Notes: generated by a model from the letters alone, not told the origin. 64,000 bases of DNA from Sphingobium sp. YR768 (GCF_900111125.1 NZ_FOGE01000001.1:186001-250000); one strand, 5' to 3'; counted from the first letter of the stretch, positions 16,932 to 25,679 are shown. Program-made: numbers and translations.

Positions 16932-18260
16932 TTAGCCGCGCGTCGCCGATCGCGGCAGATGCAGGCAGATTTCGGCGCGCAGGCCGCCTTCGGGCCGGTT
17001 CGCCAGGGTCAGTTGCCCGCCCTCCGCCGCCACGGCCTTCTGCACGATGGCGAGGCCGAGGCCCAGCCCGCGCGTATTGCGCTGGCGCGCATCGTCGAGG
17101 CGAGAGAAAGGCCGCAACACCTCCTCCAGCCGCTCGCGCGGAATGCCGGGGCCGTCATCATCGACCCGGATCAATATCTCCGATCCGACCCGCTCCAGCG
17201 ACACCCGCGCCCGCTCGCCATAATGGAGCGCGTTTTCAATGAGGTTGCGCACGGCGCGCCGCAGGGACAGGCCACGCACCTCGATTTCCAGATGATCCAG
17301 CCCGTCATAGCTGACATCGCGGCCATCATCCTGAAAAGCGTCGACGATGGTGGCGATGCTGACGGCAATGTCGGTGCGGACAGACGGCTCGGGGTCTTTC
17401 TCCCCGCCCAGAAAGGCGAGCAGGGATTCGAGCATCGCGCCCATTTCCTCCAGATCGCCGCCCATCGCCTCCTGCACTTCGTCATCCTTCACCATTTCCA
17501 GCCGCAATTGCAGCCGGGCGAGCGGGGTGCGCAAGTCATGGCCGACAGCGGCCAGCGTCTCGGTCCGCTCGTCGATCAGGCGATGGATGCGCGCCTGCAT
17601 CGCGTTGAAGGCGGTGATGAGGTTGCGGACGTCGTTGGTGCCCGCTTCGGGCACCAGAACCTCGACGCCCCGGCCGATCTTGTGCGTGGCGTGGGTCAGG
17701 TCGCGCAACGGCGCCAGCGTCTGGCGGATCAGCAGCCAGCCGGCGATCAGCAACGCCAGCACCGGGATCAGCGCCAGCCCCATGCGACCGATGGTGAAGG
17801 CCCATTTGCCGCCGCTATTATGCATGGCGAAATAGAGCCAGCTGCCATCGTTCAGCCGCAACCCGCCATTGATTTCCGAATGGCGGTTGGGCGTCAGCCG
17901 CAGCCACAGGCTCGACCGTTCCAGACTGGGTTCCCAGTCCACGACCTGCCGCCGCATCCGCTCCAGTTCGGGCGACAATTGCGGCGGGGGTGGCGCGGAG
18001 GGCGACCAGTGGACATCATAGCGATCAGTGGTCAGTTGCAGGCCCAGCGCGGGCCGGTCCAGCCGTGGCTGCTCGGTCAGCAGCTTGCGGGCGATGACCA
18101 GATGCTCGGCCAGACGCCGGGCCTCGTCATCCTGCAACGATAACTGGCTGGCCCGCTCATAGATGAGCGTGCCGACCGCAAATTCCAGCATAACCGTCAG
18201 CAGCAGGATCGCGGAAAGCCGCCCGAGCAGCCCCAGCGATCCCCTGACATGCCGTCTCAA
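16932..18260 (-). CDS. Sensor histidine kinase (EnvZ-like)
   Basis: 442 residues. Membrane helix near 12-32, a periplasmic loop of about 125 residues, a second helix (LALIPVLALLIAGWLLI), a HAMP domain (TLAPLRDLTHATHKIGRG), a HisKA box AAVGHDLRTPLARLQLR with the phospho-accepting His, and an HATPase domain with NLIENALHYG, DDDGPGIP and GLGLGLAIVQKAV. Its start overlaps the regulator stop by 4 bases (ATGA), so the pair is one operon with the regulator first. The sensed signal is unknown. Confidence 0.95.
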   Translation of the reverse strand: MRRHVRGSLGLLGRLSAILLLTVMLEFAVGTLIYERASQLSLQDDEARRLAEHLVIARKLLTEQPRLDRPALGLQLTTDRYDVHWSPSAPPPPQLSPELERMRRQVVDWEPSLERSSLWLRLTPNRHSEINGGLRLNDGSWLYFAMHNSGGKWAFTIGRMGLALIPVLALLIAGWLLIRQTLAPLRDLTHATHKIGRGVEVLVPEAGTNDVRNLITAFNAMQARIHRLIDERTETLAAVGHDLRTPLARLQLRLEMVKDDEVQEAMGGDLEEMGAMLESLLAFLGGEKDPEPSVRTDIAVSIATIVDAFQDDGRDVSYDGLDHLEIEVRGLSLRRAVRNLIENALHYGERARVSLERVGSEILIRVDDDGPGIPRERLEEVLRPFSRLDDARQRNTRGLGLGLAIVQKAVAAEGGQLTLANRPEGGLRAEICLHLPRSATRG

Positions 18261-18967
18261 GCGCGGCTGACCTCTGCATTGAACATATAGCCGACGCCCC
18301 GGACGGTGGTGATGGGCGCCGCCTTGTCCGCGGTGGTGAGCTTGCGGCGCAGGCGGCTGACCAGCACGTCGATGCTGCGGTCGCTGCTGTCGCCCATGCG
18401 GGTGCGCGACAATTCGATCAGCCGTTCGCGCGCGATGACGCGCTGCGGATGACTGAGGAAGGAGCCGAGCAGGTCGAATTCCGCGCCTGTCAGTTCCACG
18501 ATCGCGCCCGTAGGCGAGCTGAGCTCGCGGCGCGGGAAATTGACGCTCCAGCCATCGAAGCGGGCTTCGCTCTCGCGATGCTCGTCCGGGCCGCGCTCCA
18601 CGCCGACACGGCGCAGGATGGCGCGGATGCGGGCGATCAGTTCGCGGGTGCCGAACGGCTTGGGCAGATAATCGTCGGCGCCCAGTTCAAGGCCCACGAT
18701 ACGGTCCGTCTCGCTGCCCTTGGCGCTGATGAAGATGATGGGAACATCGCTCTTGCGGCGAATCTGACGGCACAGGTCGATCCCGTTGGTGCCCGGCAGC
18801 ATGACGTCCAGCACGACCAGATCGACCGGCCCGGCATCGAAGGCCACCCACATTTCCGGCCCCGAAGAAGCGGGCCGAACCTGATAGCCATGTTCCTGGA
18901 GCGCCCGCGCGGTCAGGGTCCGCAGCGGCGGATCGTCTTCGACGAGGATGATCGACGGGGCGGTCAT
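18257..18967 (-). CDS. OmpR-family response regulator
   Basis: 236 residues. The receiver domain is complete: acidic pair D11-D12 in ILVEDDPPLR, phospho-acceptor Asp in LVVLDVMLPGTNG, Ser in IFISAKGS and Lys in YLPKPFG. The winged-helix C-domain has VELTGAEFDLLGSFLSHPQR and DVLVSRLRRKLTT, ending VRGVGYMFN. ATG 18967 is chosen because upstream codons add non-homologous residues. It should be phosphorylated by the kinase encoded directly downstream. The close relative at 22676-23386 shares its C-terminal half but has a damaged receiver. Confidence 0.95.
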   Translation of the reverse strand: MTAPSIILVEDDPPLRTLTARALQEHGYQVRPASSGPEMWVAFDAGPVDLVVLDVMLPGTNGIDLCRQIRRKSDVPIIFISAKGSETDRIVGLELGADDYLPKPFGTRELIARIRAILRRVGVERGPDEHRESEARFDGWSVNFPRRELSSPTGAIVELTGAEFDLLGSFLSHPQRVIARERLIELSRTRMGDSSDRSIDVLVSRLRRKLTTADKAAPITTVRGVGYMFNAEVSRA

Positions 18968-19109
18968 GCGGCAATCTGCGGGACTGAAATCATGGTAGCG
19001 AGATAGGGCTCGCCGGAACAAGGGTCAACCGCAGCGCTCTGTGGAAACAGCCCGCCAAGGCGATAGCAACAATTTGTCACGGCTGGGAAAAGCGCGAGCC
19101 GGACAGGAA

Positions 19110-19142
19110 GCCGGGCCTGACGAAGCAGGCCCGGCCCTTTTG
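19110..19142. terminator. Hairpin terminator after the TorF porin gene
   Basis: GCCGGGCCTG (19110-19119) pairs with CAGGCCCGGC (19126-19135) across ACGAAG, just past the porin stop. The better T-tract (CCTTTT) is on the plus strand; on the porin strand the tail is TTCCTGT. It may work in either direction. Confidence 0.65.
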
Positions 19143-19144
19143 GA

Positions 19145-19996
19145 TCAGAAGGCGGCCGAGAGCGAGAAGACCACCTGGCTGCCGACGATCGACTTGCCGG
19201 CATTGTCGGAGTCCGCGACCGACAGGTTCGGACGCAGATAGGTCTGCTCGACGCGGGCGATGTCGGTGTCGACATAGGCGACGCCCAGCGTCAGCGGCGT
19301 ACCGGGGATGGCGAGGTCGGCGCCGATCATCCAGTCGGCATATTTGCCGGTCGGCGCGACCGAGGTGCCGTTCGGGCCAAGACCGCTATTACCCTTCGAC
19401 CAGCCCAGATGCGCCTTCAGCGTGATCGGGGTGTCGGGGATGGCGCTGCTGACATCGCCCCAGATGTAGAAATTGTCATTCTTCTTGCCCGGTGCGTCGG
19501 GGATGCCGGTGGCATAGCTGTCGGCGCTGTTATACCATTTGCCCAGCGCCTGCTGCTTGGGGGCATAGGCGACGCCCAGCAGGCCCTTGACCGGACCGAA
19601 CTGGCTCGACAGCTTGACATAGGGTTCGGCGAAATCGGTTTCGTCCGCACCCGACGGATACATGTACCAGGTCAGGCCGACGTCCAGCGTCGTGGTTTCG
19701 TTGAGCGGAACGGCATAGCCGGCGAACAGGTCCAGCTCGATGCCGGCGCCGCCAAAGGTGCCCCAGCCAGCCAGGTTCGATGCCCAGGTGCCGACATAGG
19801 CACCGCTTTCATGGGTTGCGGTGATGCCGCCCTGCACGGCCATCGCCTTGTCCGACTGCGACACGCCGCGGAAACGATAGTCGGACACGAGGCCGACGCT
19901 GCCGGTTACGGTGACGGGGCTGGCGGGTTCTTCCTGCGCAAAAGCCGGCGCGCTGGAAAGAAGCGCGAGGGCGGCACAGGCGATTTGATACTTCAT
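19145..19996 (-). CDS. TorF-family outer-membrane porin-like protein
   Basis: 283 residues. A signal peptide (MKYQIACAALALLSSAPAFA) precedes a beta-barrel with the TorF-type opening GSVGLVSDYRFRGVSQSDKA, repeated aromatic-ended strands such as TTTLDVGLTWYMYPSGADET, and a C-terminal phenylalanine (VVFSLSAAF) as expected for BAM substrates. ATG 19996 (not 20002) is best spaced from AAGGGG. Substrate is unknown; these proteins are often highly expressed in sphingomonads. It stands alone with its own palindrome-rich upstream region. Confidence 0.9.
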   Translation of the reverse strand: MKYQIACAALALLSSAPAFAQEEPASPVTVTGSVGLVSDYRFRGVSQSDKAMAVQGGITATHESGAYVGTWASNLAGWGTFGGAGIELDLFAGYAVPLNETTTLDVGLTWYMYPSGADETDFAEPYVKLSSQFGPVKGLLGVAYAPKQQALGKWYNSADSYATGIPDAPGKKNDNFYIWGDVSSAIPDTPITLKAHLGWSKGNSGLGPNGTSVAPTGKYADWMIGADLAIPGTPLTLGVAYVDTDIARVEQTYLRPNLSVADSDNAGKSIVGSQVVFSLSAAF

Positions 19997-20230
19997 GAAC
20001 ATTCCCCTTAACGTTGGAATGTTCCGTCCTGCATCCGTTCCAGTCCGAAGATCTTTGGTTGATCGTCTCCGATACCGGCGGATGACTATGGCCTATTCTT
20101 TCCAGACGATGAGGCAAACCGCTTTTACCGCAGATGCGAAAGGATTGGGACTGCTGTGATATGCGCAACACGGTTATTTGCCAATTTGGCAACCAACATT
20201 GCTATTATGTTTCCATATTGAAACATGACA
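19997..20230. promoter_or_regulatory. Upstream region of the TorF porin with two operator-like palindromes
   Basis: TTGCCAATTTGGCAA at 20178-20192 is a 7+1+7 perfect palindrome. ATGTTTC-CATATT-GAAACAT at 20207-20226 is a second perfect inverted repeat. Both lie about 180-230 bases upstream of the porin start and beyond the end of the SulP gene. They look like regulator-binding sites, but the regulators are unknown. No other gene is visible in this gap. Confidence 0.5.
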
Positions 20231-20266
20231 AAGAAAAGCCGCCGTGCCGGGGGATGGCACGGCGGC
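20231..20266 (-). terminator. Rho-independent terminator of the carbonic anhydrase-SulP operon
   Basis: On the minus strand GCCGCCGTGCC pairs with GGCACGGCGGC (20238-20266), followed by TTTTCTT (20237-20231). It lies 31 bases past the SulP stop. Confidence 0.88.
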
Positions 20267-20297
20267 GCAGATCGTCGCCCGGGAAGACTGGGAGGGG

Positions 20298-21794
20298 TCA
20301 GGCGACGAGTTGACGCATCCGTCCGGTGGCGCCGAACAATTCGACCGGCGCACCCGCGCCACGGCGGCGATCGACCCATTCGCGCAGCATTTCCGCGCAG
20401 GTATGGTCGATATGGCCAAGGCGCTCGACGTTCAGGATGACAAGGCCGGCGGCCGGCAGCGATTCGAGCCGCGCCGACAGGCTGGGCAGGCTGAGGAAAG
20501 TCGCGGTGCCGCGCAACGCCACTTCATGCGCATCGGCGCGGCTTTCTTCTTCGACCTTCAGGCGCAGCTTCTTGGCGTGCGGCAGCAGTTCGATCATCGA
20601 CAGGCCGATGCCCACCAGCACGCCGGTCAGCAGATCGGTCGCCACGACGCAGATCAGCGTCGCCGCCCACACCACGGCCGGGAGCGGACCGTAGAGGTGG
20701 AACAGATGCTTCACATGCGCCACGCTCACCAGACGTACGCCGGTGATGACGAGGATGCCGGCCAGCGCCGCCATCGGGATTTCGCGCAGCAACCAGGGCA
20801 GCAGGGCGACGAAACCGAGGATCCACACGCCATGCAGGATCGCCGACAGGCGGGTCTTGGCGCCCGCCTGCACATTGGCGGAGGAGCGGACGATCACGCC
20901 CGTCATCGGCAGCGCACCGGCAAAGCCGCAGAGCAGGTTGCCCACGCCCTGTGCGCTGAGTTCCTTGTTATAATTGGTGCGCACGCCATCATGCATGCGG
21001 TCGACCGCAGCAGCCGACAGCAATGTTTCGGCGCTGGCGATGAAGGCGATGGCAAAGGCCGTCGTGATGACCGCCGGGCTCATGAGCTGCGCCAGCAGCC
21101 CCTGTTCCGGCAGGCTGACGGCCGCGACGATGGATTCGGGCACGACGACGCGGGCGACCGACAGGCCCAGCGCAAAGGCGACGATCGTCGCCAGCACCAC
21201 GCCGACCAGCGCGCCCGGCACCAGCTTCATCGATGCGGGGCGGAACTTCTCCCAGCCCAGCATGCCGAAGATGGTGACGAGGCCAACCGCGAAAGCCGTC
21301 GCGGCATCGCCATTGGACAGGCCCAGAATCTGGCCCGGCATCGCGATCAGATTATGCAGACCGCTGGCCAGTGGCTTGTCGTCGAACAGGACATGGAACT
21401 GGCCGACCACGATCAGCACGCCGATGCCCGCCAGCATGCCATGCACGACGGCCGGCGAAATGGCGCGGAACCAGCCGCCGACCTTCAGCAGACCGGCAAC
21501 GACCTGAATGGCGCCGGCCAGAATCAGGATCGGGCCAAGGGCGGAAAGCCCCTGTTCCCGAACGATTTCAAAGACGATGACGGCCAGACCAGCGGCCGGG
21601 CCGCTGACCTGCAACGGCGATCCCGCCAGCAGGCCGACGACGATGCCGCCGATGATGCCGGTGATCAGGCCCTTTTCCGGCGGCACGCCGGACGCGATGG
21701 CAATGCCCATACAGAGCGGCATCGCCACCAGAAAGACGACGATCGACGCCGTAAAGTCGCGGCCGAAAGCGCCGCCGGAAAGAGCCTTCAGCAT
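20298..21794 (-). CDS. SulP-family anion transporter with STAS domain, paired with carbonic anhydrase
   Basis: 498 residues. About a dozen membrane helices (first VFLVAMPLCMGIAIASG; signature regions LITGIIGGIVVGLLAGSP and VSGPAAGLAVIVF) are followed by a C-terminal STAS domain (GTATFLSLPSLSARLESLPA, then HIDHTCAEMLREW). SulP proteins carry sulfate, bicarbonate or related anions. The gene begins 3 bases after a beta-carbonic anhydrase stop, which favours bicarbonate as substrate by analogy with BicA. That assignment is inferred from context. Confidence 0.92.
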   Translation of the reverse strand: MLKALSGGAFGRDFTASIVVFLVAMPLCMGIAIASGVPPEKGLITGIIGGIVVGLLAGSPLQVSGPAAGLAVIVFEIVREQGLSALGPILILAGAIQVVAGLLKVGGWFRAISPAVVHGMLAGIGVLIVVGQFHVLFDDKPLASGLHNLIAMPGQILGLSNGDAATAFAVGLVTIFGMLGWEKFRPASMKLVPGALVGVVLATIVAFALGLSVARVVVPESIVAAVSLPEQGLLAQLMSPAVITTAFAIAFIASAETLLSAAAVDRMHDGVRTNYNKELSAQGVGNLLCGFAGALPMTGVIVRSSANVQAGAKTRLSAILHGVWILGFVALLPWLLREIPMAALAGILVITGVRLVSVAHVKHLFHLYGPLPAVVWAATLICVVATDLLTGVLVGIGLSMIELLPHAKKLRLKVEEESRADAHEVALRGTATFLSLPSLSARLESLPAAGLVILNVERLGHIDHTCAEMLREWVDRRRGAGAPVELFGATGRMRQLVA

Positions 21795-21797
21795 GAT

Positions 21798-22496
21798 TTA
21801 CTCCGCCGCTTGGGCATAGGCCGCTGCGCCGGCAAGGCGACGGCCGTGGGGAAGCGCGACCGGCATGGGCTGGTCTTCACGCAACGCTGCGAACTGGCCG
21901 GTCTCGCCGTCCAGACCCAGCACCTGACCGGCATGAATGTCGACATACCAGCCGTGCAGCGCGATTTCGCCACGGGCGATGCCCGAAGCGACCGACGGGT
22001 GGGTGCGCAGATGCGCCAGCTGCACGACGACATTTTCCAGCGCCATGTTGCGCAGCTTGTCGGCGGCTTCCAGGTCGGTCGGATAATTGTCGCTGCACAC
22101 CTTCTGCGCGGCATGGCTGTGCCGCAGCCAGGCGGCGACATTGGGCATGGCGGTCAGGTCGGCATTGGTCGCCAGCGCCTTCATCGCGCCGCAGTCGCTA
22201 TGACCGCATACGATGATGTCGCGCACGCCCAGCACCATGACGGCATATTCGACCGTGGCGGTCACGCCGCCCAGCTGGCTGTCATGCGGGGGGACGATGT
22301 TGCCGGCGTTGCGGCACACGAACAGATCGCCGGGCGCGGCCTGCATGATCTGTTCGGGCACGATGCGCGAGTCGGCACAGCTGATCATCAGCGCCTTGGG
22401 GCTCTGACCATGATTGGCCAGCTGATTGTACAGCGTGCTTTCGCCGGGGTAGACCTTGGTTTCAAAGTCAAAAACACGACCGAGTAGCTCGTTCAT
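21798..22496 (-). CDS. Beta-class carbonic anhydrase
   Basis: 232 residues, interconverting CO2 and bicarbonate. Zinc and catalytic residues are all present: C40-A-D42-S-R44 in MISCADSRIVPE, and H99-x2-C102 in CGHSDCGAMKAL. The N-terminus is cytoplasmic (no signal peptide). GAAGAGG lies upstream of the ATG at 22496. It is the first gene of a two-gene operon with SulP, so the product likely feeds or drains the transporter. A C-terminal Ala-rich tail is not part of the fold. Confidence 0.96.
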   Translation of the reverse strand: MNELLGRVFDFETKVYPGESTLYNQLANHGQSPKALMISCADSRIVPEQIMQAAPGDLFVCRNAGNIVPPHDSQLGGVTATVEYAVMVLGVRDIIVCGHSDCGAMKALATNADLTAMPNVAAWLRHSHAAQKVCSDNYPTDLEAADKLRNMALENVVVQLAHLRTHPSVASGIARGEIALHGWYVDIHAGQVLGLDGETGQFAALREDQPMPVALPHGRRLAGAAAYAQAAE

Positions 22497-22630
22497 GGAG
22501 TCTATCCTCTTCTTAAATGCTTACCGGCCAGGGGGCGGACCGGTGTAGTTTGAAGGATAGAGGCGCGACTTTGCTGCAACGCAGCGGATTTGTTAAATAA
22601 TATGTCTGACTGATAAAGGCGGGGCGGCCT

Positions 22631-22662
22631 GTGCCGAATGGCGGAAATCCGCCATTCGGCAC
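22631..22662. repeat. 32-bp perfect palindrome between two operons
   Basis: GTGCCGAATGGCGGA (22631-22645) and its exact reverse complement (22648-22662) flank only two A residues. It lies 14 bases past the stop of the atypical response regulator. There is no T-tract, so it is not a textbook terminator. It could be a protein-binding site or a cruciform-forming transcription end. Confidence 0.75.
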
Positions 22663-22675
22663 GGTAATCGGGGCT

Positions 22676-23386
22676 TCAGCGCCGGTCCACGACCGCGCTG
22701 AACATGTAACCGACGCCCCGAACGGTAACAATCGGCGCGGCCCGGCCGCCCTCCCCCAGCTTGCGGCGAAGGCGGCTGACCAGCACGTCGATGCTCCGGT
22801 CGGACGAAGGCGCATCGCGCACCCCCGCCAGTTCCATCAGCCGGATGCGCGCGATCACCGTCTGGGGATGATCGATGAACACCGCCAGCAGCGAGAATTC
22901 GGCGGCGGTCAGCTCGACCAGCCCGCCTTGCGGATCGACGACCTCCCGACGCGCGAAATCCACCACCCAGCCGTCGAAGATCGCCTGGGTCTGTCGGCGC
23001 AGGCCCAGCACCCGCTCCCCCCGCCCCCGGCGCAGCACGGCGCGCAGGCGGGCGGCGAGTTCACGCGCCGAATAGGGCTTGGCCATATAATCGTCGGCGC
23101 CCAGTTCCAGCCCGACCACCCGGTCGACCTCCGAACTATTGGCGCCGACCAGAATGATCGGCACGTCGCTGCGCTCCCGCACGTCGCGGCACAGGTCCAG
23201 CCCGTCCGATCCGCGCAGCGATGCATCCAGCACCACCGCGCCGACCGGCGCGCTGGTCAGAGCACTGAAGAGGTCGTTCGCCGAAACCGCAGGCAGAGCG
23301 CGAAATCCGCTCTGTTCCAGATATTCGCGGACATTATGCCGCAAATCCTGCTGGGTTTCGACGATCAATACCAGCGGTGGATTCAT
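22676..23386 (-). CDS. Atypical OmpR-family response regulator (receiver lacks Mg-binding Asp pair)
   Basis: 236 residues, similar in layout to the regulator at 18257-18967. The C-terminal winged helix is intact (LVELTAAEFSLLAVFIDHPQ, DVLVSRLRRKLGE, VRGVGYMFS). In the receiver the usual acidic pair is replaced: VE10-T11-Q12 stands where the neighbour has VEDD. The Thr/Ser switch is Gly in ILVGANSS, while the phospho-site Asp (VVLDASLRG) and Lys (YMAKPYS) remain. Normal Mg-dependent phosphorylation is therefore unlikely. No histidine kinase is adjacent. Its start shares a base with the stop of the exported-protein gene upstream. Confidence 0.9.
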   Translation of the reverse strand: MNPPLVLIVETQQDLRHNVREYLEQSGFRALPAVSANDLFSALTSAPVGAVVLDASLRGSDGLDLCRDVRERSDVPIILVGANSSEVDRVVGLELGADDYMAKPYSARELAARLRAVLRRGRGERVLGLRRQTQAIFDGWVVDFARREVVDPQGGLVELTAAEFSLLAVFIDHPQTVIARIRLMELAGVRDAPSSDRSIDVLVSRLRRKLGEGGRAAPIVTVRGVGYMFSAVVDRR

Positions 23387-23829
23387 CAGCCCTGCACGGT
23401 CAGCGCGCGCACGCCGTCCAGTTCGTTCACCAGCACGCTGCGGTCCTGCTGCGCCACGGCAACGGCTTCGGCGGCCTTGGACGCGGTGTAGCGGGCGACC
23501 TGCGCGTCGATCTGGCTGCGGGCGGCGGTGCAGCTGCCGGCATAGCTGCCCGACAGCGGAGCGAAGCGGTGGATCGCCTTGCCAAAGGCGGGAACGGCGC
23601 GGCCCTGCGCGGCGACGGCGCGATTGACGGTCAGGTCCGCCTGCCAGCGGCAGACCGGCGTCGCGTTGCGATTGGCAAAGCGCGGTTCGACTTCGCGCAG
23701 GCTGATCGACGGCTGGGCATGATAGCTGGCGCTATAGGCCTGCGCGCCATGGCTGATTTCGGTGCTGTGAACGGGGGCGGTGGTGGCGGCCAGAACGGCC
23801 AGCGTCTGCGATGCAATGGTCAGGAACAT
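23386..23829 (-). CDS. Exported protein of unknown function, coupled to an atypical regulator
   Basis: 147 residues. The N-terminus MFLTIASQTLAVLAATTAPV looks like a signal peptide with possible cleavage near VHS-TE. Two cysteines (PVCRWQADL and GSCTAARSQ) could form a disulfide. Strand-like and helical stretches follow, including QVARYTASKAAEAVAVAQQD. AAGGAG precedes the ATG at 23829; longer upstream readings are unsupported. Its stop and the regulator start overlap as TGATG, so the regulator is translated from the same message. I do not recognise the family. Confidence 0.7.
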   Translation of the reverse strand: MFLTIASQTLAVLAATTAPVHSTEISHGAQAYSASYHAQPSISLREVEPRFANRNATPVCRWQADLTVNRAVAAQGRAVPAFGKAIHRFAPLSGSYAGSCTAARSQIDAQVARYTASKAAEAVAVAQQDRSVLVNELDGVRALTVQG

Positions 23830-23950
23830 GGGACTACTCCTTGTGCGGCCCAACCGTCTGCGGCCGGGGATTGCGTCGGGTGTAGGTGCGATGAATGTCT
23901 GCCTAATGGGCTGGGTGTAACAAATTATTGCTGATCGATGAAAGTCCCTA

Positions 23951-24475
23951 TCACTGCGCCGCCAGCAGGACAGGCATCGGCTGCGCGCCAGAAACATGCC
24001 CGCACAGATGATCGACCAGCGCCGCGAGCCACAGCGCGTCGCCTGCCGCCCGGTGCCGCATGCTGCCCTGCCCGTCGGCATGGGCCACCGCCGCCGCGAT
24101 CCGCGCCTCGTCCGCGCGCTGTTCATCGAACAGGGTGGACACATGTTCGATGCGGAATGGCCTGGCTTGCCCGACCGCATGCGCCAGCGTGTCCAGCCAA
24201 TATTGGTCGATCAGGCTGTCGGCGATCACCCGCCGCCCGACAGTGGCGGCCGTCAGTTCGGCCAGTACGACCGCGACCGGCTGCCCTTCGTGCCTGATCC
24301 GCTCGCGGCTCAGGCCATGCAGCGCCTCCGCCTCGGCCGTCCAGTCCCAGCTTTCCCAGCTGTCGTCCGGCCGAATCAGCCAGCTGCGCGCCAATCCCTC
24401 GCCCGCGATTCCGACCTCGATCGGGAAGGAACGGCCATGGCGCGGCAGACAGGATGCCTCGAAATCGATGGTCAT
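23951..24475 (-). CDS. DEDDh-type 3'-5' exonuclease-like protein
   Basis: About 174 residues. The start (MTIDFEASCLPRHGRSFPIE) contains the D-x-E of the first exonuclease motif. LHGLSRERI follows, then a second Asp in VIADSLIDQYWLDTLA, and the last motif H-x4-D in RHRAAGDALWLAALVDHL. These fit the DnaQ/RNase T superfamily. It is short and stand-alone, so it is not the polymerase III epsilon subunit. ATG 24475 fits the family; a GTG/ATG-type start further up (24568) would add unrelated residues. Confidence 0.78.
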   Translation of the reverse strand: MTIDFEASCLPRHGRSFPIEVGIAGEGLARSWLIRPDDSWESWDWTAEAEALHGLSRERIRHEGQPVAVVLAELTAATVGRRVIADSLIDQYWLDTLAHAVGQARPFRIEHVSTLFDEQRADEARIAAAVAHADGQGSMRHRAAGDALWLAALVDHLCGHVSGAQPMPVLLAAQ

Positions 24476-24710
24476 TATGGGTGGCAAGGCACGGCTCCGG
24501 TCCTGCGTGCGACCTGCCCTCTCCAGCATGTGTCGCGCGCTTCGTGATGCGCCCCCTGTCGGCTCCAACTATGTCACGCCGATGTCAGGCGCTACCCCCT
24601 TTGGCAAAAATCATATGAGCCGAAGCGCGAAACACGTGAACCGCAGCCAAGGCGCGACGACGCCGCCATCTTTTGCTAATCGCCCGATACAGCAAGGAAA
24701 CAGAGCGCCC

Positions 24711-25679
24711 ATGACCGTCATCGCCGCCTATCTCTATCGCCATGGCCAGCGCGTGCGCGAAGTATCGATCGACGAGCGAATCGCCTGCGCCGCCGACAAG
24801 TCCGAATTCGTCTGGATCGGCGTCGCCGACCCCAGCGTTGACGAGATGCAGACGCTGGCCGCCACCTATGGCCTGCATCCGCTGGCGGTCGAGGACGCGA
24901 TCAAGGCCAATCAACTGCCCAAGGTCGATATCTATGGCGACCAGCTCTTCGTAGTCGCGCGCACCGCCCATGTCGAAGGCGATTCGATCTGTTACGGCGA
25001 AACGTCCCTGTTCATCGGCCACAGCCATATCGTCAGCGTTCGCCACGGATCGGCCCGCGCCCATGTGACGTTGCGCCATGAACTGGAGGCCGTGCCGTCG
25101 CGGCTGGCGCAGGGCGTCGACTATGTGACGCACGCCATCCTCGACTTCATCGTCGACGGCTATCTGCCGATCATCGAGGGGATAGAGGAGGAAGTGCTGA
25201 CGATGGAGCAGCATATGATCGACCATTTCCTCGGCCGCGACGAAATCAACCGTATCTTCAGCCTACGCCGCCAGTTGATCCGCTTCCAGCGCATCCTGAC
25301 CCCGATGCAGGAAGTGGCGACCAAGTTCGTGAAGGTCGACCTGCCCTGCATCGACCATGAGGCCCGCCCCTATTTCAGCGATGTGCGCGACCATGTGCGC
25401 CGGGTCCAGACGATGGTGGACGACCTGCGCGAAGTGCTCAGCAGCGTGTTCGAATCCTCCAACCTGCTGGAACAGCAGCGTACCGGCGACATCACCCGCC
25501 AGCTTGCCGCCTGGGCCGCGATCCTGGCGGTGCCCACCGCCATCGCCGGCATTTACGGCATGAATTTCGAACATATGCCCGAACTCAAGAGCGTCTATGG
25601 CTATCCCGTCGTGCTGGGCGTCATCGCGGTCGTCTGCACCCTGCTCTACACCCGCTTCAAGAAGCTGAAATGGCTTTAA
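24711..25679 (+). CDS. corA: CorA-family Mg2+/Co2+ transporter
   Basis: 322 residues. A large N-terminal cytoplasmic domain (alpha/beta then long helix GIEEEVLTMEQHMIDHFLG) is followed by two C-terminal membrane helices. The first ends in the pore signature GIYGMNFEHMPEL, with YGYPVVLGVIAVVCTLLY as the second and a basic tail FKKLKWL. These are all diagnostic of CorA pentamers. It is divergent from the exonuclease gene. A long Tyr/Ala opening (MTVIAAYLYRHGQRVREV) is normal for alphaproteobacterial members. Confidence 0.95.
   Translation: MTVIAAYLYRHGQRVREVSIDERIACAADKSEFVWIGVADPSVDEMQTLAATYGLHPLAVEDAIKANQLPKVDIYGDQLFVVARTAHVEGDSICYGETSLFIGHSHIVSVRHGSARAHVTLRHELEAVPSRLAQGVDYVTHAILDFIVDGYLPIIEGIEEEVLTMEQHMIDHFLGRDEINRIFSLRRQLIRFQRILTPMQEVATKFVKVDLPCIDHEARPYFSDVRDHVRRVQTMVDDLREVLSSVFESSNLLEQQRTGDITRQLAAWAAILAVPTAIAGIYGMNFEHMPELKSVYGYPVVLGVIAVVCTLLYTRFKKLKWL

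Noticed and set aside
20244..22487. 747-codon open frame on the plus strand across SulP and carbonic anhydrase genes
   Set aside because: It spans two well-supported minus-strand genes and reads as polar low-complexity sequence.
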